Source: Thereva unica (Eukaryota; Arthropoda; Insecta; Diptera; Therevidae). Taken from it: a stretch of DNA of 64,000 nt. Shown in pieces: positions 1 through 12,244 of the stretch. The notes under the pieces were generated by a model. It worked only from the letters and a program-made list of their open reading frames with translations. It did not search any database and was not told the DNA's origin. The stretch spans positions 135,930,101 through 135,994,100 of the forward strand of contig OX465283.1 in NCBI GenBank assembly GCA_949987705.1, in the 5' to 3' direction. The translations under genes and the position numbers were made by a program. Every line of letters begins with the position of its first letter. Position 1 is the stretch's first letter.

Positions 1-297
1 GCACCCAGTAAACAGAACCTATCAGACTACCCTTTAGTTTTATTTATGCAGAACTTTTACAATGATATAAAGCTGCCTACAGAAGAGGTTTCTTTTTTAA
101 CAAAAACTTACAGAATGCAGTGAAATTTCGATCAGTTCAAAAATATGAATATACAATGACGAATTTTCTCATTTCCTTGCTTATGGAAAATATAAGCCCT
201 TTATTTTGAATTAACATTTTCGTTTTCATACTTCTTTGCCTTCTCGAATCTTCTCATCAAAAAATCATTACACTTCGGTAACATTTTGGTTTTAACA
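1..297. other. No recognisable gene
   Basis: AT-rich sequence with no long open frame, splice-flanked coding block or inverted repeat that I could recognise. It directly precedes a decayed transposon ORF on the minus strand. Confidence 0.4.
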
Positions 298-810
298 TTA
301 ATCAAATGGGACCGTCTGTGCGAAAGGCAAGTAATCACTTCTATTGCGGTTGTCGAGTCGATTAGCAATCGACACGATAATCTGTAGGCGATTTTGATTT
401 TGTCTTGCGTAAGGAGATCGACTTAAACAAACAGAACTGCCTGTTTGGACCTCTTCAGTCCTTACAACATTTGGTCGATTTTCCTGAGGTGGAATATTTT
501 CATCCAGCACAGCGTTTATTGCCACATCAGAATCTGTATTTACTCCAAACTCACGACCCGGTGGATTTACAGTCCGAAACAGCTCGAATTTTTGCTCATT
601 GTTGAAGGGCCTATGCAGTTTGGGTCCCTTGTAATTTTATCCCATCGTCTTTTTAATTCCCCCTTGAAATGCTTTTCGGATTTTGTATATGATTTCGCTA
701 CATCTGCGTTCTCCTTCGTTATGTCTACTAATCTCTCGAACTGCTTTTTACACATATATTTTATATCTACCGGTTTATTTTTGGCCTCCATTTACTTTTT
801 TTAGCAGTTC
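298..810 (-). pseudogene. Decayed Myb/SANT-like protein of Harbinger type
   Basis: A minus-strand open stretch (791-567) reads FERLVDITKENADVAKS followed by KSEKHFKGELKRRWDKIT. This resembles the Myb/SANT-like DNA-binding domain found in host genes and in the accessory protein of PIF/Harbinger transposons (pattern FxxLVxxMxxxPxLAxG...W). The similarity continues in a different frame (525-298), with a stop between the two, so the reading frame is broken. The C-terminal half (hydrophobic IVSIANRLDN) would be the usual tail after the trihelix. I see no intact start, partner transposase or terminal repeats next to it. This is probably an old transposon accessory ORF, although a broken host MADF-like gene cannot be excluded. 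Confidence 0.5.
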
Positions 811-3800
811 ACAACAATTAACAAAATCGACTTGAAGTTTAACTAGGCGAGAAAAGCGTAAGTATCGACTCTAAATCTGGATAAAATCGACAAATATTTC
901 GCATTCTCAACATTCGCAATACCGATTCAGCCATCATTTTAGAATCGACTATCGACTCGACAATCACAATAGGGGCGAATTTATATTTCTACAGCATGTA
1001 ATAATGGTGAAGGTTTCATTACTATCTATCCAACTTTGCATAAAGCCGCAAGAAGTCACCTTGACAATGGAGAGTTCTTACGATCACGCTAATAAATTCA
1101 GATTTAAAATTCATTTAATTTTTAAGTTTGCAAGTTAACATTCCTCGCATTTCTATAACACATAACCCGACATGTCAATGCACATGTCTCCACATAACTA
1201 GAAATTTTAACAAAATATGTAAACCAATTAAATCAGAAACTTCCTCTTCATAAAAATTTTTGCACACTGGAGTAAATTGTATCCTCTGAAAACAAATTTT
1301 TTGCCCTAACATCCGATCGTCTCATGCTGGGATCATTCCATAAAAAAATATGTCAACCAAAGTAAAAAACTAAAGGAAACAGGAGGAAACCCCTAGAAAA
1401 ACAAATGAGCTAAGTTGTTTGATCTTTTCGGCAGATGACTTCCCTGGCAGCGTCTGCAAGGCTCTCAAATGACAAACGCCTCTGCCATCAGGGTCCTCTT
1501 ATGATCTGGTATGATGACACCAAAGCACATGGTAACCGGGATGACTTCTATGCATACTATCCGTGAAGTCTCCGATTCGGCTACTTGGTGTCAATCGGTA
1601 GCTGCATGAGCCAAGATATCTTAAACAGCGTACTCTACTCTACTTGTGCGACATTCAAGTGACAGTCTGTCAAAATCATTGCAAACTGTGACAGAAATCA
1701 GGCTCCCTCTTGTCTGACATTGCTCTCTCTAGATCAATTTATGATTAGCCTCATAAGTTTTCTCCGCTGTTCGGCTACTATGAAACGGTGACAATGTCAG
1801 CTGGGTGACATCATAAATTTCACCTGATAATGATAATTGTTCTAGCAGCCCTCAAGATTTAAAAAAATATCGTCAACACGTGTTTCCATAAGTGGATCTC
1901 AGAGGATGCAGACCTCAGCAAATTAGATCAATAGTTCGGCATCTTGAAAGGAGGCTGTGCTAGTGGATTCAGAGTATTCCATGGAGGCGTCATGCTTCAT
2001 AAATAAAGACTGGAAGACCTAATAAATTTCTACTTTGACATGATTTTCTGGGGTGGATCATATGTTTATGTCACATTTTTGTTAATTACTTAATTAAAAT
2101 TTTCAATTTTTACAAATTTCTGAGATTTACTTTTAGTTTTGGGGGTTGAAGTTTTGTTGAGAAAATTAGAAGGAGAGAAAAATGTGTGCTACAAGATTTT
2201 TGATAATTGAATAAAAACTGTAAAATATTTTACTTATGAATTGATTTATGTTGGAACTCTAAGAAGTACCCTAATAAGAGAAGATTGTCGATCCTTCAAT
2301 GAGATATCATCGTAGTGTGTTTTGACAAATGCCAAAATACTAAAAAACATCAATGCCCTTACCTTAAAATCTGCACAAATCTAACAAATGGTGTATCCAT
2401 ATTGTTATCGCACTATGTCCATTATCCATCTTATTCCTCACAAATATGAAAATTTTACCATTATAAAATGTATCACAATTTCTCAACAGGTAGGCTATCT
2501 GTAAAAATTATTTTAGTATAAGAGGGTATGATTTTGAAAATACTAAATTACTTTATTTAAGCATCGGTGATGGTCCAGCGATAAACTCGGAGACTCCGGA
2601 AGTCCTACCTTAAATTCGTTCATCACCACTTACCTGAACGAGTGAGCCCCTCTACTGAAAGAGGTCCCGGATCCTTGGAGCGAACGATGAGAGTAACTAA
2701 ACACGAAAGTTCAGCTGACCAAGCACCATCTTCAGCCGCTATGCCATCCTGTTGTTCCTTTATCCGCACATTCTATTACAGTTACAAACTTCACTTGAAT
2801 ATATGAATGAATATCTTAAGTGTACTTCAGCCAACGGTACACACTCAAACCAATTACAATCTAAAATAAAATCAACAATTTTCTTATGTAAAGTATATCA
2901 ACTGAACGATCAGCTAAAGTGTGCTAAGTAAGAGTAGCATGACATCTGAAAAAAACCACGCCCTGGTACCACAACGTTTTCTTTCTTACAATTTGACCTT
3001 TCCGGGTTCACAGCACGTACTCCAGATAAAAGGGGAACAACAATAAAATAAGGTCACACTCAAAAGTTACCTAATAAAATCTATGTGAACCAGAACATTT
3101 GAAAAAAAAAAAAAATAATAATAAAAAAAGGAGCGACAGTGTATACAAGTCAACTATCACAACTACTTAAAGCTAAATACTACGTATCTCAGGTTGAACT
3201 CGAGTCCACTGCATGTAGACGCGAGTCGAGTTGATTTAGGGTAGACTCAGCACTGCTACCTTTTTTGAGTTGAAATAACGCATATAGACACGAGTTCAGT
3301 AGTTGAGTAGTTGAATTTAATTGACAGGAAAAGTGCACACGCAATTTCGCTTTAGGTGGGGAAATCCACACCCAAAATATTTCATGGACGAAGAAATATG
3401 AAGCAAAGCTTTTCATACGAAGACTAAATACATATATTATATTAGAGATATTAAGACCTTATAACTGTATAGCTTAAGCCTTTTACACCCCACCAGACTA
3501 GCATTTAAAAAGTGAATTACCCGAGGGCAAGCAAAAGAGGGTTATCCCCGTAGGTTTCTCCTGAGAACCCCATGTAGCAAATGAGGGGCATGCCGAAAGA
3601 ATTCCCTCATGAACGCTCAAAAAAAAAACAGCGATACTGAAGTGAGGTATGCCGCAAATCTTTTATCACCCACCACAAAAACTAGAATTCATCGAACAAT
3701 TCTTCAATAACAAAAACTTACTGTCACAACATAAGATTGTAATTTTGTTTACCCAAAAATAACGCAAAAATAATCAAGTCTTACTTTGCATTGCAAGTCA

Positions 3801-4190
3801 AAAACATATTACGTTACTCCCTATATTTTGCTTCCACTTAATTTTTTTATTTATTTATTTTTTATTTAAAGGAAACCCGTCCTGGTACCACGACGCTTTT
3901 GTACAATAATTACATAATTATGCCCTTCAACAAAATGGTATCCAACCATATGAATGAAAATCAACACGACATCAATATTACTGGAGTGGAGTTTTAACAA
4001 AAAAATATACTGTGCTGAAAACCAAAGTTGTTGTGAAAGGTTAAAAACTTGTGAGAACATAAAAAACGTGATTTTTATATTAAGTAATGATTTGGGCCGC
4101 TAACGGATACTATGGAAGGACAGATATCAACTTTATCAGCGGTAAAATGAGACGTACGGACTACCTAAAAAAAATTGTTGATGAACAACT
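811..4190. other. Non-coding, no host gene recognised
   Basis: Long AT-rich stretch with only short, unconvincing open frames. A block at 2568-2700 (GCATCGGTGATGGTCCAGCG start) has a tRNA A-box flavour but no B box, so it could be a SINE head at most. Two short related blocks share CCTGGTACCAC at about 2962 and 3881, which suggests fragments of one repeat family. A poly-A/AT stretch lies at 3104-3128 and a TA repeat at 4198-4217. Confidence 0.35.
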
Positions 4191-7100
4191 ATCCTGTATA
4201 TACATATATATATATATTTTTGTTTTTATATCTCTTTTGTTATGTTAGCTTTAAGAGTTTCGTCTTATCTTCTTTCTATATCTTTCTCTTTTCTTCCGAT
4301 GCTTCATCTTTCTCCTTATGAACTTTATTCTTTTCCTGCGTGTATGATTCTGTTTATGTGGCTCAGTTGCTCATTATATATCAATGAATTTCTCTGATAC
4401 AGTGCACACTGAAGGAAGGCTACTGAATATCCTCTGCTCTTCCTCCTCAGGGCTGAATATATGTTCCATGAATGCAAGAAGCCTGAGAAATAAAATGGAT
4501 GAACTGAGGTACCTGTTTAATAATACAAAACTGCATGCCATTGTAGTCAATGAGACGTGGCTGAAACCAGATATCCCTACTACCTTTGCTTCCTTGCTTT
4601 CTTTTTGCATGCATCGAAATGATCGTGTGGGGCGTACTGGGGGTGGTGTTGCAATATACGTCACCTCCTCTCTCTCCTCGAAGGTAGTAGGCCAGTCCAT
4701 TGGCTCACAATTTGAATTCATTGCAGTGGAAATAAAATCACCGACAAATGTGTTATTGTCAGTGTTTACTGCCCACCTAATGTATTTTCTCCTGATGTTG
4801 CTACTAATTTCTTCGATCTCGTGTCTAGTCTCTCCCGTCATTATGACAACATAATTGTTGCTGGCGATTTTAACGTTGATCTGTTGAGGGTCAATGAACG
4901 TGCGAATACACTCAAATACTTCTTGGGGTCATTGGATCTTCGTATTCTAAATCAAATGCCCACTTTCTTGAATTGTCATAATCCATCGCTCCTCGATGTT
5001 CTTTCTGCTACATCCACCAATTTAGTGTTAAAACACAACCAAATCTCTCCTCCCAGCTATCTTGATCATGACATTCTCTTCCTCTCCCTTCGTTTTACCT
5101 TTCGCCCTCCCTCCCTGCCTAATTTCTTTTCATACCGGGATTTCAAAAATATCAATCTTACTCGCCTTTCTGAAATTATTTCGTCTTTACCTTGGGCTGA
5201 TATCTATAATACATAATACAACCTGTGTTGATATTAAGGTTGATCTCTTGAATTCTTTCATCCAATCCCTATTTATTCAATGTGTTCCTTTAGTTACGAG
5301 AAGACGTTGTAAATCTTCTAACTGTCCCTGGTTCTCTTATGAAATCCGCAAATTGATTGCTGAGCGTGAGTTCTTGTACAGACGCTATCGCAGAACTAGG
5401 ATTCCGAGCTACCTCAGTGAGTACAAAAATCTTCGTAACTTAATCAATAGAAAAGTCAAATCGGCCAAGCGTGAATTTTACTCACGTAAGCTTGATCCTG
5501 CTTTGTCCCCTAAGCAACTTTGGTCTAATCTTCGGTCGCTAGGCATTCATACCTCTGAGCTTAACTCATTTGATGTTGATGTAAATTCACTCAATGCATC
5601 TTTCGTTCAATCTCCTCCGAATTTCCCACTATCTTCCACTTCCTTTGTTCCTTCTTCCAATTCTCTAAGTTTTGATGGTTTTAATTTCTACTGTGTTGAC
5701 TCACTTGATGTACTTGGCATTTTGCTTTCCATTTCGTTCAATAGCGTTGGCTATGATGGTATTTCTCCTCGCTTTCTTAAAATCCTCTCCCCTTCAATCG
5801 TTGATGCTATCACGCATATTTTTAATTTTTGCTTGACAACCTCCCAAGTTCCTTTGATCTGGAAAAAAGCAATAGTTACTCCCATTCCTAAGAAGTCCTC
5901 CCCCGTTAATTTGTCAGACTTTCGCCCTATTAGTATTCTACCCTTTCTCGCTAAAGTTTTTGAAAAAATTGTATCTACTCAAGTCTTACGATATCTTGAT
6001 TCTAATAATTTCCTTTCCAAATTCCAATCCGGCTTCCGCAAATCGCACAGTTGTCAAACTGCTATATTGAAGGTTACAACTGATCTTCGTTCTGCCCTTG
6101 ACAGAGGTGACATTGCTATATTAGTTCTTCTTGACTTCTCCAAAGCCTTCGACTCTGTAGTTCACTCGCATCTCCTTCACAAACTTAGTCAACGGTATAA
6201 CTTTTCCTCTTCTTCTGTTCGCCTTCTCTCTTCACTTCTCTCTAATAGATCTCAGTGTGTTCGGCATAATAATGTTACTTCTTCTTTCCTAAGTGTGCCT
6301 GCAGGTGTCCCTCAGGGTTCGGCTCTTGGTCCTTTGCTGTTCTCCCTTTATATTAATGATCTTCCTTCTGTAATCCGTCGCTGCTCTTATCATTTATATG
6401 CTGATGATCTCCAGCTATATACCTCTTGTCCTATTAATCAAATTGAAAATTGCGTGTCTGAACTTAATTGCACCTTATCTCGAATAAACGAATGGAGTTC
6501 GAATAATTTTCTTAAATTAAATCCAGTTAAATCACAAGTAATTTTCCTTAGTCGTCGCTTACTGTCCCCCCATGGTTTCTCTCCTCTTCTACTTAATAAT
6601 GTTCCCCTTCCAATCGTTGACTATGCCAAAAACCTGGGTATTGTTGTAAATTCCAAACTCTCCTGCTGCAATCATGTCTCATTGCTGCTCTCTAAGATCT
6701 ATGGCACACTTCGTAAACTAGGGTTACATGGCAGTCTGTTATCTTTGCCCATTCGAGCCAAACTTATTAAATCTCTTGTTGTTCCTCATTTCCTTTACGG
6801 CTCGCTGGTATATATTTCTTTCAACTCAACTTGCCGTCAGCGTCTTAGAGTGGCGTTTAATGATTGCAGTAGGTTCATTTTTCATATGAGAAGATCTGAT
6901 CATGTGTCGCGAGTACAAAATTCCTTACTGGGCTGTGACCTCTTTCAATTCATCGATCTCATGGCTCTTCTTCTTTTGCATAAGGTTTTTTTATACCAAA
7001 AGCCCCTGCTACCTTTCTGACTTCCTCTTTCCTTTGCAATCCTTGAGATCCGTTAAATTCCTGATTCCTGCTCATTCTTCCCTAATCGGTAGTCGTTCCT

Positions 7101-7470
7101 TCTTTGTGCATACTCTCAGAATTTGGAATAATCTTCCAAACTACATTCAGAGAATGAGCTCAGCCACAACATTCAGAAGACATGCGTTTCTTTTTCTATC
7201 TTCTTCTTCTCACTAACTATCTATGACCCTCCTATCTCTATCACTCCAACTTCAATCTTAATTTTAATTCTACTTTCTTTCTATTTTTTTTTTTTGCTCT
7301 GGAATTTTTACTATTTTCTTATTTTCGAATTTTTATTAATTTTTATTATTTTTTTTACTTTTTTTTTTTATTATTTTTATCTTTCAATTATTAAGTTTAA
7401 TTTTAATTATATTTTAATTTTAATTTTAATCTTAATTTTAATTTTGTTCCTTTTTTTTGTACTCTAAAAG
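4190..7470 (+). mobile_element. LINE family A: nearly complete APE + RT non-LTR retrotransposon
   Basis: A non-LTR retrotransposon ORF2 can be followed from 4384 to 7216 but is split over several frames. The apurinic-type endonuclease comes first: NICSMNARSLRNKMDEL, VNETWLKPD and GGGVAIYV around 4450-4660, then VAGDFNVDLL near 4860 and SYLDHD near 5057. The reverse transcriptase follows in one long frame (about 5220-7020), with IPKKSSPVNLSDFRPIS, FQSGFRKSHSCQTA, LDFSKAFDSV, GVPQGSALGPLLFSLYIND and the catalytic YADDLQ near 6400. The C-terminal part continues in a second frame to 7216. At least three frame changes make it inactive. The 3' UTR ends in a T-rich stretch and a TTTTAA-type microsatellite (about 7385-7446) in place of poly-A. 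The RT motifs place it in the CR1/Jockey superfamily; I cannot assign a clade by eye. ORF1 was not found. Confidence 0.88.
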
Positions 7471-7539
7471 ATGTATATCTTGTGTACTTTAAAATCTATT
7501 AAACTATTAAACTATCCTGTCATACGTCAATTTGGTGGT

Positions 7540-8030
7540 AAACATTTCAATTTCCAACAACTTAACGCTTCGGCACAATGTGTAAAAATATACTTTGCTG
7601 CAAATTCCATCGAGGGGCCAGCACGATCCCCCAATTTAAATATTATTGAAAACTGTTGGGGTCAACTTTCACGAACCACCAGCAAATTTCGACAATTGAA
7701 AGCCTGAAAACCGCTATTGCTGAAGAATGGAAAGAAATGGACCGAACGAATGAAAGAAGGTGGTTCAACACATTATTAACTTTTAATAAATAAATCTTTC
7801 TTTAAATTATAACTTTGTTGTTTTTTAAATGTCCCAAAGTTTTGTCGCACCAGAAATCCGTGAAAATTGTAAAAAAAACACAAAATCTGGTTATAACCCC
7901 ATTTACGAGAAATGTTTTTTGTGAAAACCCTAAACATAATTAGCTCTCTAAATAGCAGGTACCGGTCATTACTTGAGATTCTACTCAGTTTCCAGGGGTT
8001 GGCCCATGATTTTGTCGCGGAGTGTAAATG
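7540..8030 (+). mobile_element. Tc1-like transposon 3' remnant
   Basis: The frame at 7616-7707 reads GPARSPNLNIIENCWGQL. This is the conserved C-terminal block of Tc1 transposases (WPxxSPDLNPIENxWxxL), including the last catalytic acidic residue (E of IEN). The following KTAIAEEWKEM-like sequence is frameshifted. The sequence ends near TTTTGTCGCGGAGTG at 8012-8026, and a related TTTTGTCGCACCAG lies at 7840, as expected for Tc1 terminal repeats. The upstream transposase with the first two aspartates is missing, so the copy is dead. Confidence 0.7.
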
Positions 8031-8669
8031 TAAAAATGTAACCAATAGTAATCTTCAATCTACACCTAAAATAGCTACGAGACGCTTAGTCCTTATATAT
8101 AATGTATTTTCACGTTCAGTACGTCAGATGGGTCTTAAAGGTGACCAGACCCAGTCTTTATACCATAACAACGCTAACGTTCACGGGGACACCCAATTTG
8201 CTCCCACCATAATTGTTGTTTTCCTGTTTCCTCCTTAGGCTCGGTTGCGTCTTTATTTTCCACACCATTCAGCCGATCCGGCCTTGCACTAAGTTATCTT
8301 AGAAATCTACAAATACCTTGTTTACGGCACATGAACATAGTCCTCTGCTACTATTCTTGAGGGAGGTGAACAACTTCAATTATTTCCTCTCCTTCCCCTT
8401 GGTCCAAGGTACCCGTGACGTGACCGATAGAACCCAAGGCCGTAGACGCCAGCTCCTAGGGGCCCAATCCCAGCCGAAATTGAGAAGTTTTTTGTTCCTT
8501 GCCTAAATCTATGATTTCTTGCAATATTATTCCGATTTTACTTCACAGTCACTATAGGTATAATTTTCTTAGCTAATCATCTTGTTCCAACAATTCTTCA
8601 AAACTTTTTTTTTTCAAAAGACAACTGGTCTAAATTTTCCGGCTTTTAGCAAATTTTCTCGGCATCGGG

Positions 8670-8812
8670 GCCTCGGTAGTCCAGGCAATAAGGCGCCTGG
8701 CTACCACGGTCTTTCGCCTTTCGCACTTTCCCCATCTACATTACTCTCATTCTTTCTTCTTCTCCTTCAGATTCCTCCTGCCATAGCCTTCCCCGCTCCA
8801 CCAAGCGCATAC
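8670..8812 (+). repeat. tRNA-derived SINE, truncated copy
   Basis: Starts CCTCGGTAGTCCAGG and continues with the CTTTCGCC...GCGCAT body seen in the complete copy at 44115-44345. The internal B-box region is missing, so it was not transcription-competent. Its 3' part is cut off at GCGCAT, where a terminal-inverted-repeat element starts. Confidence 0.65.
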
Positions 8813-9143
8813 CCCGGCTTCACTGGCTGAACTACGCAAGTTCAAGCAAATTAGCGAACTGAACTTTAAAATAACCTCAGTTCGCATACAATTTCTATAT
8901 AATCAACGGAGGATAAACCAACCTCAGTTCGCCCAACTGAACTGAAGGTGAACGTAAAAGCTTGCTCAAAAGACAGTAATCAACTGAAATAGTGGAATAC
9001 CATTTCAGTGGGCTTTTGCATTTCTGACTTCTGGCGAAAAACCAACCACAAGCACGAACTGAACATGAACTGGACTTTAGCCGGTGAAGCCACTCATGTA
9101 GATTGAACTCAAAATTATAAAACTGAGGTCGGTGAAGCCGGGC
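8812..9143. mobile_element. MITE/foldback with CCCGGCTTCAC ends, inserted in a SINE
   Basis: The left end (from about 8813) CCCGGCTTCACTGGC is the inverted complement of the right end GTCGGTGAAGCCGGG (to 9142). The interior repeats AACTGAACT and CCTCAGTTCG motifs on both strands (8877, 8923, 8936, 9055, 9122), so it can fold extensively. No coding capacity. Confidence 0.65.
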
Positions 9144-9224
9144 ATTAAGCTTTAGTTTAACTCATATGAAGCTTTAGTTTTTTTTTTGTTGGATTGCTTC
9201 ATACTTCAGGCAATTGTGTTGGTG

Positions 9225-9365
9225 ACCGTAAAGGGTATCATTTATCATACTCAATAGACCGCTTTTGGTTCTATTACAGAGGTTAAGCAGTATTGGGCGT
9301 AATTACTACTCAGGTGGGAAACCGTAAAGGTAAAGCGGTTGGGAGACCGTACTGGTTAAACCCCC
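9225..9365 (+). pseudogene. 5S rRNA-like relic
   Basis: The block GGTTAAGCAGTATTGGGCG followed by TTACTACTCAGGTGGGAAACCG (about 9280-9332) tracks the internal promoter half of animal 5S rRNA (TTAAGCAGCGTCGGGCGCGGTTAGTACTTAGATGGGGGACCG), with several substitutions. The 5' half aligns poorly. GACCGTA motifs recur downstream. It could be a 5S pseudogene or the head of a 5S-derived SINE (SINE3). It is too divergent to be functional. Confidence 0.4.
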
Positions 9366-11096
9366 GCGTTCAAAAATATAAAGTTTTCGACGCCGGCGCA
9401 GTTATTTCCCACGCTGAAATTCTCAAATTTTTCGGAATACCTTTACCACTCGGAATCGACAAGCAATGAATTTTCCTTCAGGGGGCCAAATGTGACATTA
9501 CACATGGGGCGGTCGGGCTAGCCTCATAGAGATCCTATCTGTACCCCTTCCAAAATGCTAGTGGGGCGTAGCCCCATAACCAAAGAATTTAAAACCACGT
9601 AAAACTCAACAGAAAGCTGGTAATTTTACCGATTAACTTTTTACATTTTATTGGTTTGCGCACTCCCCACCCACAATGCTTACGCTCCGCCACTACAACG
9701 GACTGACGGCAAGCGACAAAACGGACTGATATTACAAAGTATGATTCCGGAGCTCATAGCTGCCACATCAAAAAAATTTAATTTATACCACGAATAACAT
9801 ATTCCTTTAAAATATTTAAAAAGTTTTCTATTTTGCATTAAAGCACATTCAAAAATCAATATAAAATGCAACAACAAAACAACCTATAAAGCGCTGCACA
9901 ATTTTTACTTTACTTTGTTTAAAAATTTAAATAGTTTATCATTGCGCGAGTTAACAAGTCAGACCCTTTCAATATACCTTAAGTTAAACTTTTAATATTT
10001 TCCAAGAAATGCAATTACTTGACTGCACTTAAAAAATAATAATAAACAGTGTCGCAACCGTAACAAACGGCGCCATTTCAGCAAGAATGTATATAGATCT
10101 GAAAACGTCAGAGGCTTTCTACCGCTACGAAAAGGTACCTCCTATTGTACGAAGGTAACGAAACGATGTCGGATACAAGTAATCAGTTGCATATTCCTGC
10201 TGAACTGCACCGTCTCTAATTATATTATCGAGGGACTCTTGCGGCCGATCGTTAGGAACGTTGAATCTAAAAGATTGTAACATTTAGCAACGCCCCAGTT
10301 GGACGACAGCAAGTAAGTAATTAACTGCAGCTGAATGTGTAGCCACTTTCAAAGATTTTCTTAAATAAAGGTAAAAAGTGCAATCAACTTTGTATTGTTA
10401 AATAAAAATAAAACAACTAAAAAAAAACGCTTACAGTTTGCAGAATAGTAAAAACTTTAATTAACCGAACAAAATTCTAAGAAAAATTTCTGTTTTGTTC
10501 ATTGTTTGTTAATTATGTGACCGTTTAAAACTTCATGAAATACTTAAAACAATAAAGAAATTGCAAAATGCCTTCTCATAATTTAAAGATAATTTTATCT
10601 AAAGAGCACCATTTCCACTACATTTAATATAGAAAATCACCGTGCAGTTATTTTCAGTTTTGAATAAGGCAACTTCAAATTCTTTCTGTTATTTAGTTTG
10701 GCACTCATCTTTCCAGTGGCACAACGAAAATTGCGGCAAATTACATTCCTGACTCGTTGCTGTCGTCCAATTTGTTGGATGTCGTTAAATTTACTCAGTT
10801 GCTCGTTCGTATCCTTTGCCGGGACTTTTTGAAAGTTTATGTTCCTTAACGAACAGTTTTTTGACAAATGGCTTTAATCAAAGAGGCGGTAGAAATGCAT
10901 TCTTAATCGACCGAATTATATTTATCTCTTCGTATATCAGATCTCCTAGTATTCACCAGCTACTCTGAGGAGTATGTCGACATCGGCTGTCAGCAATATC
11001 ATTCTGATTTTGTTAATTTCATACCATCTTATTTGGAGTCTATTTTTAAAATTCAAAGGATTGTGATTATGTTTCGCAGTTTTGAGGAAGTGTATT
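9366..11096. other. Non-coding, nothing recognised
   Basis: AT-rich sequence with short unconvincing frames only, such as a minus frame at 10637-10867 with no family resemblance that I can see. Confidence 0.35.
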
Positions 11097-11100
11097 TCGA

Positions 11101-11412
11101 TGGGTCTTACGAAAAAGATATTGTTTCAAAATATTGCTGAAAAAGATATTGTTTCAATTTATTGCTGAAAAACATATTGTTTCGGTTTCTCGCTGAAAAA
11201 GATATTGTTTCGGTTTCTCGGTGAAGAACATATTGTTTCGTTTTCTGGCTGCAAAACATATCAGCAAAAAAACGAAACAATATGTTCTTCACCGAGAAAC
11301 CGAAACAATATCTTTTTCAGCGAGAAACCGAAACAATATGTTTTTCAGCAATAAATTGAAACAATATCTTTTTCAGCAACATTTTGAAACAATATCTTTT
11401 TCGTAAGACCCA
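11101..11412. mobile_element. 312-bp palindromic element with internal tandem repeats
   Basis: The two arms (about 11101-11246 and 11264-11412) are inverted complements along their whole length, beginning TGGGTCTTACGAAAAAGATA and ending with its mirror. Each arm is built from repeated 19-20-bp units: GAAAAAGATATTGTTTC followed by AAATATTGCT, AATTTATTGCT or GGTTTCTCGCT. TCGA flanks both sides (11097-11100 and 11413-11416), consistent with a 4-bp target duplication. There is no transposase. The frames open on both strands are artefacts of the repeat. Confidence 0.85.
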
Positions 11413-11416
11413 TCGA

Positions 11417-12240
11417 TTTGATAATATTGGTTAACTATGTGTTGAAGGATATTTTTTCATACGGAAGTTGATTTTCTTCTCTTTATATTTTTCTTATACA
11501 AGTAAAAGACAAGAAAAAGTATCACAACGAACTTGACAGAAGCTTCCGTTGGTTCCGGCATTCATGAATAGCAAAGTTGTAATATTGTAACTTTGTTTAA
11601 AGCTTCCTATTATGGAGTCGTGGTTCATATCAAAGGATAACGTCTTAGCTCCTTAGTTTAGTTTTATGCGAATATACATGGTTATTGCACGACTTTACAT
11701 CCATTGTTCCTATCTCTTCTATAACGGCTACGCACAATAGATTTCAGCCGCCGCCTGTAAGTTTTCGTTGATGCCGTGAAGATTATGTACTTGACTTAAC
11801 AACCTGCTATGCTAAGCTGTCGTTTTTGCCTGTGTGTCTGTAGGGTATCATGACTTCACTTGTATGTCACGACCTGTCAGGCGGATACCTGAAGTATTAT
11901 CCCTCAGTCTGTCCAAGTAATCTGTGGCCTTCATCGGTCCGTGCCGGCCGACCTGGTCTGAAAGGCCGCTGCCTTCCGGTCGGCAGCCTTTTAGTGAATG
12001 GGAGTATTTAATAGGGAAACAGGTTTTATTTAATTTAACCTACCTTTCTCGCAATTTTACACTGTTTCTTGAAAAAAAAATATGTTATTCGGCTTGACCC
12101 CCTTCCCCATAAACGCCTCACGTAATTAATAGACGACCCCTAATATAAAATACACGACTGCGCTTGTGACACAAAAAATGCACTAAACCAAAAAATAAGT
12201 TTTAAGTACTAATGTAAGATAGAAATAAGACATAGAAGAC
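11417..12240. other. Non-coding, nothing recognised
   Basis: No coding block seen. A GC-richer patch around 11870-12000 (GTCCGTGCCGGCCGACCTGG) is locally palindromic (GGTCGGCAGCC downstream), but no element boundaries are evident. Confidence 0.3.
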
Positions 12241-12244
12241 GCTG

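Noticed and set aside
2568..2700. tRNA-like A-box sequence
   Set aside because: No B box and no second copy in the window; too weak to call a SINE or tRNA.
11107..11406. Two 61-codon frames, one on each strand, with nearly identical sequence
   Set aside because: They arise because the region is a palindrome of repeats. The FSARNRNNMFF-type protein is an artefact.
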